Assembly (NCBI RefSeq): GCF_001879205.1
Contig: NZ_MLFK01000005.1
Coordinates: 124,001 to 188,000, forward strand
Length of the DNA: 64,000 bases
Direction of reading: 5' to 3'
Source of the DNA: Flavobacterium johnsoniae
Lineage (GTDB): Bacteria > Bacteroidota > Bacteroidia > Flavobacteriales > Flavobacteriaceae
In this document: positions 1-7,296 of the stretch, piece after piece
Position numbering within the stretch: position 1 is the first letter of the stretch
Layout: each line of letters starts with the position of its first letter
The notes under the pieces: generated by a model
Told to the model about the DNA's origin: nothing
What the model saw: only the letters and a program-made list of their open reading frames with translations
Database searches by the model: none
Program-made: the position numbers and the translations under genes

Positions 1-1
1 T

Positions 2-304
2 TTCGTAACCGAAGTCGGTAATAGTTTCCTTGAAGCTTATGTTCCGATTGTAGAAAGAAGAAAAAACCTTGAATATACTCCAGAAAACAGAACCTGGCAG
101 GAAATCCGTCGCGGCCGTTACGTTGAATTTAATCTGGTTCATGACAAAGGAACATTATTTGGTTTAAAAACAAACGGAAGAATTGAAAGTATTTTGATGA
201 GTCTGCCGCCACACGTACAATGGGTTTATGATCATCATCCTGAAGCTGGAAGCGAAGAAGAAAAATTAGTACATGTGCTGGAAAACCAGCGTGAATGGAT
301 TTAA
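2..304 (+). CDS. hemF: Oxygen-dependent coproporphyrinogen III oxidase (3' part)
   Basis: These are the last 100 codons of aerobic coproporphyrinogen III oxidase, the cytosolic enzyme that converts coproporphyrinogen III to protoporphyrinogen IX in haem synthesis. The frame is open from base 2, so the gene begins before the window. Family signatures are YVPIVERR (fragment residues 13-20), RRGRYVEFNL (36-45) and LFGLKTNGRIESILMSLPP shortly after, which together make up the conserved C-terminal half of HemF. The C-terminus looks intact, with a normal TAA stop. Another haem gene, hemB, lies about 5.5 kb downstream on the same strand, so this looks like a loose haem cluster now split by a transposase remnant and unrelated genes. 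Family assignment is secure; only the N-terminal part cannot be judged. Confidence 0.95.
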   Translation, partial: FVTEVGNSFLEAYVPIVERRKNLEYTPENRTWQEIRRGRYVEFNLVHDKGTLFGLKTNGRIESILMSLPPHVQWVYDHHPEAGSEEEKLVHVLENQREWI

Positions 305-325
305 TCGCTTTCATTTTAATTTATA

Positions 326-490
326 TCGCTCCGATGGAGCTTTAGATTCTTTGTGGTAATTCATTGCTATAGATATTTTGCTCCTTCGGAGCATTTTAGC
401 ATTGAATAAACTAACGATAAAAATGCTCCGAAGGAGCAAAATATTTATAGCCTAATTTGTTTGCTTCCTACACAAAGCCCCAGAGGGGCG
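326..490. repeat. REP-like palindromic repeats beside a RAYT-type transposase remnant
   Basis: The non-coding stretch holds several short GC-rich palindromes in AT-rich DNA: GCTCCGATGGAGC (about 327-339), GCTCCTTCGGAGC (380-392), its copy GCTCCGAAGGAGC (425-437) and GCCCCAGAGGGGC (477-489). Such palindromes are typical of REP elements, which often sit next to genes for REP-associated tyrosine transposases. A related word, ATATCGCTCTCACGGA, follows the transposase remnant at about 1047-1062. That these are substrates of the neighbouring transposase family is inference. Confidence 0.7.
366..451. repeat. 32-bp inverted repeat pair
   Basis: The arms at 366-397 and 420-451 are reverse complements at 31 of 32 positions, separated by 22 bases. 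Each arm carries the core GCTCCTTCGGAGC, itself a palindrome, so the block can fold either as two small hairpins or as one long cruciform. It lies between hemF and the transposase remnant and may terminate hemF transcripts or be a paired REP (BIME-like) unit. Confidence 0.8.
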
Positions 491-581
491 ACATAATTAT
501 CACGTATAAAAAAACAGGTATTTATCTTACATTTTTAAAAATTATTACTTAGCTTTATCTCATTAATAATTTAACTAAATC

Positions 582-1041
582 GTGGCAAATACTTATTCTC
601 AAGTGTATATCCAAATTGTTTTTGCGGTAAAGGGAAGACAAAACTTAATTTCCAACACTAAGTAAGGACGAAATTTATAAATATATCACAGGAATTATTA
701 CCAATCAAAAACAAAAATTGATCGCAATTAACGGAATGCCAGATCATATTCATATCTTAGTTGGTATAAAACCCAATATTTCATTATCTGATTTAGTAAG
801 GGATATTAAATCAAGTTCATCCAAATTCATAAACGAACAAAAATGGGTGAATGGAAAATTTGAATGGCAGACAGGTTTTGGTGCGTTTTCATACGGACAT
901 TCACAATTGAACAATGTTATAAAATACATTGAAAACCAATAAGAACATCATAAAAAGAAAACATTCAGCGAAGAATATACTGCATTTTTAAAATTATTCA
1001 ATATTGATTTTAGAAATGAATATCTTTTTGAAGAAGTTTAA
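582..1041 (+). pseudogene. Broken IS200-like / REP-associated tyrosine transposase
   Basis: Reading from a GTG at 582 gives VANTYSQVYIQIVFAVKG, the usual start of small Bacteroidota Y1-type (HUH) transposases, which nick single-stranded DNA through a tyrosine. The frame hits TAA at 663-665. The rest of the protein continues in the +1 frame from about 658 (LSKDEIYKYITGI, then the metal-binding motif PDHIHILVG at about 736-762). That frame stops again at TAA 940-942, where relatives carry Glu, so a GAA to TAA change is likely, and homology continues (EHHKKKTFSEEYTAFLK) to the true stop at 1041. One frameshift plus one nonsense mutation make this an inactive copy of a protein of about 150 residues. 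The HUH motif and downstream tail are intact, so decay is recent. REP-like palindromes flank it. Confidence 0.88.
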
Positions 1042-1082
1042 TTAAATATCGCTCTCACGGACCAGTATAAAACTGATTGCAG

Positions 1083-2021
1083 ATGAATTTAAAATTAATC
1101 AATATATTATTCTTGTTTAGTTTTGTTGGGTCTTTCGCCCAAAACGATTCTTTGCAAAATCCTTATTTTAAATCATACAATGATAAAATTACCGTCAGTG
1201 CCTATTATTTAAATACTTCAAATAGTTTCCAGATTGCTTCAGATGATCAGGATCCCAAAGTATATCTAAATCTTATTCCAAATCGAAAGGAACAGATTGG
1301 TTTTAATTTGAATTATAAAATCATTGATATTACGCTTGGTTTTGCACCAAAATTTCTTGGCGGGAACAAAGGCGATTCTAATTCGAAGCATTTTAATTTC
1401 AACACCCGTTTTTATTACAAAAAATGGATGCAGTCCTTTACTTTTATCAATCAAAAAGGATTTTACATCAGTGATGATAATATAACAGCGCAGCTGCCTA
1501 ATATGCGTACGACTAAAATAGGCGGATCGACATCGTATGTTTTTAATGATAAATTCTCTTTTAAAACATTAGTAAGCCAAAACGAATGGCAGACTAAGAG
1601 CTCCGGAAGTTTTATTCCAACATTCTCCTTTTACTATACCAATTTAGACTTAAATACTCCCGATTCTTCGCCTGGAGATTTGTATGTTTTTACCTTGGCG
1701 CCTTCCTATTTTTACAACTTTGTAATCAGTGATCGGGTTTTAATTGGTGCCGGAATTGCCTTGGGTGCCGGAATAAACGATATTGACGGTGACACATCAG
1801 CTTTGCTTGAGGCAGATTTCAATTTAAAATTAGCCTATAACAAAGATCGTTTTTTTGCTTTTGCAAGTCTTAATACTATAAGTTTTGCTCAAGATGAGAA
1901 AGTTGATCCGCGATTGAATGATAATATTGTTACTTTAAAATTTTCTGCAGGTTATCGATTTGATCCTCCAAAAAAGGTAAAACAAGTTTATGATAAGGTC
2001 AATGAGAAAATAGGATTGTAA
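1083..2021 (+). CDS. DUF4421-type outer-membrane beta-barrel protein
   Basis: This encodes 312 residues with a clean signal peptide (MNLKLINILFLFSFVGSFAQ, cleavage expected after FAQ). The mature part is rich in alternating aromatic/hydrophobic strands such as RFYYKKWMQSFTFINQKGFY and ends in the strand TLKFSAGYRFDPP, as expected of an outer-membrane barrel. The sequence fits what I know of the DUF4421 family of Bacteroidota; its function is unknown. The ATG at 1083 is chosen because the signal peptide starts there; a TTG two codons earlier is possible. It stands alone between the transposase remnant and the aldolase gene, and no clear promoter was seen. Confidence 0.75.
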   Translation: MNLKLINILFLFSFVGSFAQNDSLQNPYFKSYNDKITVSAYYLNTSNSFQIASDDQDPKVYLNLIPNRKEQIGFNLNYKIIDITLGFAPKFLGGNKGDSNSKHFNFNTRFYYKKWMQSFTFINQKGFYISDDNITAQLPNMRTTKIGGSTSYVFNDKFSFKTLVSQNEWQTKSSGSFIPTFSFYYTNLDLNTPDSSPGDLYVFTLAPSYFYNFVISDRVLIGAGIALGAGINDIDGDTSALLEADFNLKLAYNKDRFFAFASLNTISFAQDEKVDPRLNDNIVTLKFSAGYRFDPPKKVKQVYDKVNEKIGL

Positions 2022-2101
2022 GAAATCTAAAATCTCACAATGAATAAGTTCTAAAAAATGCTTAAATTACAGGGATTTATACAACCTAAAAAAGCATTAT
2101 T

Positions 2102-2998
2102 ATGGGAAATGTAAACTTGAAACAATTAGATAGAATGCAATCCGGTAAAGGATTTATCGCTGCTTTAGATCAAAGCGGAGGCAGTACTCCAAAAGCATTG
2201 GCACAATACGGTGTGCAGGAAAGCAGTTTCTCAAATGATGAAGAAATGTACACCCTTGTACATGAAATGAGAACCCGAATTATTAAAAGTCATTCATTTG
2301 ACAGCAAATATATTCTTGGCGCTATTTTGTTTGAAAACACAATGGATCGCAAAATTGACGGCCAATGGACTGCCGATTTTTTATGGGAAAAGAAAAATAT
2401 TGTTCCTTTTTTAAAGGTAGATAAAGGTCTTGCTGATCCTGCAAATGGTGTACAATTGATGAAACCTATCCCCGATCTGGATCAGTTATTGACGAGAGCC
2501 GTAGATCGAAATATTTTTGGAACCAAAATGCGTTCTGTAATAAAAGAAGCCAACGCAACAGGAATTCGTGAAATAGTTGAACAGCAATTTGCCGTGGGAA
2601 AACAAATTTTTAAAAAAGGGCTTGTACCGATTATTGAGCCTGAAGTTGATATTTACAGTGCTGACAAGGAAAAATCAGAACAAATTCTAAAAGAAGAAAT
2701 CTTAAAACAGCTTAACGCGTTAGATAAAGATGTAAAGGTGATGCTGAAATTATCTATTCCAACAGTCAATAATTTTTACAAGGAATTAATGGCTGATTCA
2801 CATGTAGTGCGTGTCGTTGCCTTGTCTGGCGGGTATTCCCGAGAAGAAGCCAATCAAAAACTGTCAGAAAACCACGGATTGATTGCAAGTTTCTCCCGTG
2901 CATTATCTGAAGGACTTACTGCCGGCCAGTCTGATGATGAGTTTAACGCTGTACTTGGCCCTACAATCACGGCCATTTATGAAGCGTCAATCACATAA
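2102..2998 (+). CDS. fda: Fructose-bisphosphate aldolase class I
   Basis: The 298-residue product matches the short bacterial class I aldolases (staphylococcal Fda type, about 296 residues). These cleave fructose 1,6-bisphosphate into glyceraldehyde 3-phosphate and dihydroxyacetone phosphate without a metal. The full-length signature is visible: [17 protein letters not shown] (residues 18-33), FLKVDKGL (103-110), PIIEPEVD (176-183) and VMLKLSIP (213-220), where Lys216 is the expected Schiff-base lysine. [10 protein letters not shown] follows near residue 242. It acts in cytosolic glycolysis and gluconeogenesis. The gene is monocistronic and followed by a strong terminator at 3023-3052. A phosphoglycerate kinase gene is also in the window but not linked. 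Confidence 0.95.
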   Translation: MGNVNLKQLDRMQSGKGFIAALDQSGGSTPKALAQYGVQESSFSNDEEMYTLVHEMRTRIIKSHSFDSKYILGAILFENTMDRKIDGQWTADFLWEKKNIVPFLKVDKGLADPANGVQLMKPIPDLDQLLTRAVDRNIFGTKMRSVIKEANATGIREIVEQQFAVGKQIFKKGLVPIIEPEVDIYSADKEKSEQILKEEILKQLNALDKDVKVMLKLSIPTVNNFYKELMADSHVVRVVALSGGYSREEANQKLSENHGLIASFSRALSEGLTAGQSDDEFNAVLGPTITAIYEASIT

Positions 2999-3022
2999 TC
3001 AAATTGATGTTTAATGCAAAAA

Positions 3023-3052
3023 AAATCCCCGAACGTTTCAATTCGGGGATTT
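3023..3052. terminator. Bidirectional intrinsic terminator after fda
   Basis: An 11-bp perfect stem (3023-3033 with 3042-3052, core ATCCCCGAA) closes an 8-base loop. An A-run precedes it and a T-rich stretch follows, so it can stop fda transcripts on the plus strand and the convergent envelope operon on the minus strand. Confidence 0.85.
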
Positions 3053-3071
3053 GTGTTTTATAGATTTAAAA

Positions 3072-4913
3072 CTATTTAGAAGTTAATTCCTGAGTTAAAT
3101 CTAAAGTTTGCAGAATAATATTTTTATCAGATTTCAATGAATTTAACTTAAATGCGAAAACCACTTTATTGTTAATTATCTTTTTAGGAGATTCAAATGT
3201 AATGTCTGAAAATTGTTCTGAAACTTTGCTGAATTTCCCTAAATCCGGAGATTTAGCTTCCCCTGACTTACCAAATGCATTTATTAGTTCAGCGATATTC
3301 AGCTTTCCGAACATATAATTTTTCTTCAAATCCTTTTTTGCTTCGCCAGAAAATGTGCCGTTTCCTGCATTAAAATAATCCAGTGTATTTGCCAAAATAA
3401 TAACATCTTTATCTTTTTTGAAGAAGATATCTCCATATTCTTTCGTTCCGGTAATAACATAATAATTGTCTTTTTGCACCAGTACTTTTTTGCGAATGCC
3501 TAACTGGATCAATTTATCAGCAAACGTAGGATGCGTCGAAGTAAAAATCACAGAAAACAGCGGAACGGATTTTTTACTCTTTTTCTCTGTTATTTTTTCT
3601 TCATAGTTTTCATCATAGTCATAAGATTTAGTCATAACCTCAACTTCCTTGAAACCGTATAAAAATGCGCTCAAATCGCCATCAAAAAGTGTTGCCGCAG
3701 CTTCTTCATCAACAATTGTCGAAATTAAATCAGTAACAACAGCAATATCCTCTTTTACCAGTTTTGGACTTTGAAATATATCTGTCATTAAAGTTGGGAA
3801 ATTTTCCAGTGCCGCTTTCGTATTAACATGATAAGACATATACCCCAAAGGCTTTTGCGCAGGGAAATAATTAAAAACATTCTTATTTATTTTTCTATTC
3901 GTGATTTTACTCACAACCTCAGCAAGCTGAGGGGAATATTCTACAACTTCTTCTACACGCGCATTGTTGTTATCAAAATAAAAATCAAGATTTATGCCTT
4001 TTATAAAATTCCCGAAGTTTTTCTGCATTGGCAAAAACTTATCATAACCCCCAAATATGGCCATTGGATAATTGTATACAGAATATAAACTGGTCATGAC
4101 AGCACTGTAATTTATCCAGGACGAAATATCGGCATTGGCATTTATCTTTTCTGAAATTGGCGGAGTAAATCCATTTTCGAATAATGATTTTATAATATTC
4201 GTGAGCTTTTCTGCTTGTTCCAGATTAAAACCAGCTTCCTGAATCGTGTACGGTGCGTTTGGGGTATACCCTTGTTCCCCATTGTAAGGAACCGGAGCTT
4301 CTTCAACCGCAATTGGTGTATCATTTAGGGGAGCTTCAATCATAATAGAATTTTCATCTGATTTCGTTTCTTCGTAAACCTCATCAACAGCAACAGAATC
4401 CTGCAAAACTGTTTGACTTTGGGTTGTATAAAAATTCGAAGGAAGTCTTTGAGTTAATTCCAGAATAACCAAATAATTATCGTTCCATGCTACTATTTTG
4501 TTTTTACCTTTTGGACTAAAAACAGCATATTTACCTAAATCCTGAATCTTTTCGTTTTGAACAGAACCATTTTTTTCTCCGCCGCCAAATTCTTGTATTA
4601 CAAATTGTTTCACGGCTTCTCTGCTTTTTACAGGAATTGTAACTTGATAATACGGAATACTGTCTGAGAACTTTCCGTGAATGGTTATTTTTTGATCTAA
4701 CTGAATAAGTGAGGTGTATTTGGTAAAATCTAAATCAGGCTTTTTATTGCTGTACTTGGTTACAATAGGATGATTAAGGATTTCGGCAACACTTACTTTT
4801 TTTGAAAGCTGGTTTCCGTTAAATTGAACAAAATAATCGTATTCGTTTTTACTGACTTGGCCAAAAGTTAAATACGAGGCGAATAATAAAAATAAAGAAT
4901 AAAAGTGCTTCAT
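3072..4913 (-). CDS. Large secreted protein of unknown function
   Basis: This is a 613-residue protein with a signal peptide (FYSLFLLFASYLTFGQ, cleavage after FGQ). The N-terminal third contains a beta-rich region, then an acidic low-complexity linker (about residues 175-225) followed by a mostly alpha/beta segment. The tail VVFAFKLNSLKSDKNIILQ resembles the end of the DUF4836 family of Bacteroidota envelope proteins, but I cannot confirm that. It is the second gene of an operon: its ATG lies 3 bases after the stop of the lipoprotein gene at 4917-5549, so translation is probably coupled. Both products are exported and likely work together in the envelope. The enzymatic role is unknown and no catalytic motif was recognised. 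Confidence 0.6.
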   Translation of the reverse strand: MKHFYSLFLLFASYLTFGQVSKNEYDYFVQFNGNQLSKKVSVAEILNHPIVTKYSNKKPDLDFTKYTSLIQLDQKITIHGKFSDSIPYYQVTIPVKSREAVKQFVIQEFGGGEKNGSVQNEKIQDLGKYAVFSPKGKNKIVAWNDNYLVILELTQRLPSNFYTTQSQTVLQDSVAVDEVYEETKSDENSIMIEAPLNDTPIAVEEAPVPYNGEQGYTPNAPYTIQEAGFNLEQAEKLTNIIKSLFENGFTPPISEKINANADISSWINYSAVMTSLYSVYNYPMAIFGGYDKFLPMQKNFGNFIKGINLDFYFDNNNARVEEVVEYSPQLAEVVSKITNRKINKNVFNYFPAQKPLGYMSYHVNTKAALENFPTLMTDIFQSPKLVKEDIAVVTDLISTIVDEEAAATLFDGDLSAFLYGFKEVEVMTKSYDYDENYEEKITEKKSKKSVPLFSVIFTSTHPTFADKLIQLGIRKKVLVQKDNYYVITGTKEYGDIFFKKDKDVIILANTLDYFNAGNGTFSGEAKKDLKKNYMFGKLNIAELINAFGKSGEAKSPDLGKFSKVSEQFSDITFESPKKIINNKVVFAFKLNSLKSDKNIILQTLDLTQELTSK

Positions 4914-4916
4914 GGA

Positions 4917-5549
4917 TTAAGGCGTTAATTGGATGGTATTATTCATTAAAGTCGATTTTTTAAGAACACTGTACATACTTTGTTTTAAAAAAACGGTTTT
5001 TTTGTTTTTAGAAATTTTACTGTTTTGGTTTTCAACCGACTGAATGTCTTTATCGAAAGTATAAATAGCAATTATATTAGCTTCTTCCAGATCTTTCTTT
5101 TTCTTTGGGTCTTTTACCACTTTTTCGGGAACCGGATACGACGCAATTCTCTCGAAATTTTTTCCGCTTCCGCTAAAGTGAATCTGATCGCGCTGATTGT
5201 TTATCGTATTGACAACAGCATTTAGCGCTTTTAAATTGGCATAATTGAGTTTAATGATGAAAATGTAACTATCAAAATCGGTTTTTGTCGTTACATTTGA
5301 AATTCCGTCAATTTTTAAAGCTTTTACTTTAAAATCTTCCAGTTTTTGGGAGATTTCCTGTTCGTTTGGGATTTTAACTCCATCGACTTCTTCCAAAAAT
5401 ATAGCCGATTTAGTCTTAAACCAGGATTTGGAAAAATCGACCATTAAGGTATATTCACCACTTTGGTCGTCGTGGTGTTTGATTCTTTCTGTTATTTCAA
5501 AACAACTCGTTAAAAACAGACAACAGCATAAAGCGAGAATTTTCTTCAT
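4917..5549 (-). CDS. Lipoprotein of unknown function
   Basis: This encodes 210 residues with a lipoprotein signal (MKKILALCCCLFLTSCFE); LTSC is the lipobox, so Cys16 is the likely lipidated residue. The mature protein has an ISNVTTKTDFDSYIFIIKLNY segment that looks like alternating strands, and a C-terminal threonine/serine-rich tail (STLMNNTIQL). I do not recognise a named family. It is the first gene of a two-gene minus-strand operon with the 613-residue secreted protein, spaced by only 3 bases. The -7 box (5554-5561) lies 4 bases from the ATG, so the mRNA is probably leaderless. Confidence 0.65.
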   Translation of the reverse strand: MKKILALCCCLFLTSCFEITERIKHHDDQSGEYTLMVDFSKSWFKTKSAIFLEEVDGVKIPNEQEISQKLEDFKVKALKIDGISNVTTKTDFDSYIFIIKLNYANLKALNAVVNTINNQRDQIHFSGSGKNFERIASYPVPEKVVKDPKKKKDLEEANIIAIYTFDKDIQSVENQNSKISKNKKTVFLKQSMYSVLKKSTLMNNTIQLTP

Positions 5550-5553
5550 CAGG

Positions 5554-5561
5554 CAAATTTA
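5554..5561 (-). promoter_or_regulatory. -7 promoter box of the 5549 lipoprotein operon
   Basis: The minus strand reads TAAATTTG, matching the Bacteroidota -7 consensus TAnnTTTG. Only 4 bases separate it from the ATG at 5549, which places the expected start of transcription on or next to the start codon. No convincing -33 TTTG was found. Confidence 0.55.
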
Positions 5562-5688
5562 GACCGAAAATATTTAAAAACCATATCCTGATAAATTTCT
5601 TAAAATTAAATAGTCGAAAACTCTAAATTTTTAGATAATATTAACGGATTCCAAGGTTGCTAAATGCCTTATTCTGTTGATTTTTCTT

Positions 5689-5696
5689 TAACTTTG
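5689..5696 (+). promoter_or_regulatory. Candidate -7 promoter box of hemB
   Basis: TAACTTTG matches TAnnTTTG. It would give a leader of about 135 bases ahead of hemB that includes the ATCTAAA-type repeats at 5793-5831. The nearest upstream TTG is not at a normal distance, so this is only a candidate. Confidence 0.45.
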
Positions 5697-5792
5697 CCCT
5701 GCTTCTTAAAAAGTAAAAAAATCTTCAAAAAAATAAAAAACAACTCCAGTTTTTAGAACTAAGGATTAATCTATCTGCTTTCAAACAAATTA

Positions 5793-5831
5793 AGATTAAA
5801 ATCTGAAATCTAAAATCTAAAAATCTAAAAC
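5793..5831. repeat. Short direct repeats of the word AATCTAAA
   Basis: Four near-copies of a 9-10 bp unit (AAATCTGA, AAATCTAA, AAATCTAA, AAATCTAA) end just before the hemB ATG. The same word occurs at 2022-2036 and, degenerate, at 15433-15478, so it is a dispersed intergenic element and not hemB-specific. Confidence 0.7.
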
Positions 5832-5834
5832 TAT

Positions 5835-6827
5835 ATGTTCCCATTACAAAGAAATCGTCGTTTGAGAACCAATGAATCTATTCGTTCTTTAGTTCGTGAA
5901 ACCAGTTTAAGTCCGCAGGATTTTATGCTTCCAATGTTTGTCGCAGAAGGAAAAGATATAAAATCTGCTATTCCTTCTATGCCGGGAATTTACCGTCATT
6001 CGCTGGATAATACTATTAAAGAAGTGAAAGAAGCCTGGGATTTAGGAATCAAAGCGGTGAACATTTATGTAAAAGTAAGCGACAATTTAAAGGACAACAA
6101 AGGAACTGAGGCCTGGAATAAAGATGGTTTAATGCAGCAAACAATTCGTGCCATTAAAGATGCCGTTCCGGAAATGATTGTAATGCCGGATGTAGCATTA
6201 GACCCCTATTCAATTTACGGCCATGACGGAATTATAGAAAACGGCCAATTATTAAACGATGCAACAGTTGATGCTTTAACCCGAATGAGTTTAAGCCATG
6301 CTGAAGCCGGAGCCGATTTTGTAGCTCCAAGTGACATGATGGACGGAAGAGTTTTGGCAATCAGAAAAGCATTAGAAGAAAACGGGCATCATAATGTTGG
6401 AATTATGAGTTACAGTGCGAAATATGCTTCGGCATTTTACGGACCGTTTCGTGATGCTTTAGATTCTGCTCCTGTAGATTCTCAAAATATCCCGAAAGAT
6501 AAAAAAACCTACCAGATGGATTATGCCAACCGAATCGAAGGAATTCGAGAAGCATTACTGGATGTTGAAGAAGGAGCAGATATTGTAATGGTAAAACCAG
6601 GAATTGCTTATTTAGACATCGTTCGCGAGGTAAAAAATGCTGTTCATGTACCGGTTGCCGTTTACCAAGTATCTGGTGAGTACGCTATGGTAAAGGCCGC
6701 AGCCGAAAGAGGATGGCTGGATCATGACAAAATTATGATAGAGCAACTTTATTGCATTAAGCGTGCGGGTGCCAGTATTATCTCGACTTATTTCGCAAAA
6801 GAAGCTTCACTTTTATTAAATAAATAA
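5835..6827 (+). CDS. hemB: Delta-aminolevulinic acid dehydratase (porphobilinogen synthase)
   Basis: The 330-residue cytosolic enzyme condenses two 5-aminolevulinate molecules to porphobilinogen, the second common step of haem synthesis. The two active-site lysines lie in SYSAKYASAFYGPFR (Lys196) and VMVKPGIAYLD (Lys254). The metal loop DVALDPYSIYGHDG (residues 119-132) has Ala, Asp and Asp where zinc-type enzymes have three cysteines, so this is the zinc-independent, Mg/monovalent-cation type. Length and order of motifs are normal for the family. A c-type cytochrome gene starts one base after the stop, so the haem enzyme and a haem protein are likely co-expressed. The start ATG gives the typical MFPLQRNRRLR N-terminus. 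Confidence 0.97.
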   Translation: MFPLQRNRRLRTNESIRSLVRETSLSPQDFMLPMFVAEGKDIKSAIPSMPGIYRHSLDNTIKEVKEAWDLGIKAVNIYVKVSDNLKDNKGTEAWNKDGLMQQTIRAIKDAVPEMIVMPDVALDPYSIYGHDGIIENGQLLNDATVDALTRMSLSHAEAGADFVAPSDMMDGRVLAIRKALEENGHHNVGIMSYSAKYASAFYGPFRDALDSAPVDSQNIPKDKKTYQMDYANRIEGIREALLDVEEGADIVMVKPGIAYLDIVREVKNAVHVPVAVYQVSGEYAMVKAAAERGWLDHDKIMIEQLYCIKRAGASIISTYFAKEASLLLNK

Positions 6828-6828
6828 C

Positions 6829-7230
6829 ATGAAAAAAGTATTATTCTTATCTGCTGTATTAGCATTTGCATCCTGTAAAAAAGAAAAAGCCGAAGATCCT
6901 GTTCAGGATCCGACAGAAAATTATTCAGAAGGCCATTCGGCGGAAGTCAAAACTCCAGAAGCTTTAGGAAAAGAACTTTTTGAAGGACCGGGAAATTGTG
7001 CCAGCTGCCATCAGCCGGATCAAAAAGTTATTGGACCAAGCATTAAAGAAATTGCCAAAATCTACAAAGACAAAAATGCTGATCTTGTGGCGTTCTTAAA
7101 AGGAAATTCAGAACCAATTGTAGATCCAAGCCAGTTTTCAGTAATGCAGACAAATTTACCTATAACAAAGGCAATGTCTGACGAAGAATTAAAAGCAATT
7201 GAAACGTATATGTACAGTCAATTAAAATAA
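6829..7230 (+). CDS. c-type cytochrome lipoprotein
   Basis: The product has 133 residues. The N-terminus MKKVLFLSAVLAFASCKK carries a lipobox (ASC, Cys16), so the protein is likely anchored in a membrane facing the periplasm. A single haem-binding CASCH motif (Cys57, Cys60, His61) is followed by a conserved IGPSIKEI helix and by VMQTNLPIT, in which Met106 is the likely distal haem ligand. This is the standard class I cytochrome c fold for small electron carriers. An acidic, low-complexity linker (residues 20-45) separates the anchor from the domain. The gene starts one base after hemB and ends before a strong terminator, so hemB and this gene form a two-gene unit. The electron-transfer partner is unknown. 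Confidence 0.9.
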   Translation: MKKVLFLSAVLAFASCKKEKAEDPVQDPTENYSEGHSAEVKTPEALGKELFEGPGNCASCHQPDQKVIGPSIKEIAKIYKDKNADLVAFLKGNSEPIVDPSQFSVMQTNLPITKAMSDEELKAIETYMYSQLK

Positions 7231-7247
7231 TTGATTTGTATTCAAAC

Positions 7248-7279
7248 AAAAAACGGCGCTGAAATCAGCGCCGTTTTTT
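7248..7279. terminator. Bidirectional intrinsic terminator between cytochrome and M13 peptidase genes
   Basis: The stem CGGCGCTGA (7254-7262) pairs perfectly with 7265-7273 over a 2-base centre, flanked by six A on the left and six T on the right. It serves the plus-strand hemB-cytochrome unit and the convergent minus-strand peptidase gene. Confidence 0.92.
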
Positions 7280-7296
7280 ATATTCTAAAAATACGA

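Noticed and set aside
582-942. Programmed frameshifting in the transposase remnant
   Set aside because: There is a second in-frame stop at 940-942 and no slippery sequence with a following structure was seen, so decay is the simpler reading.
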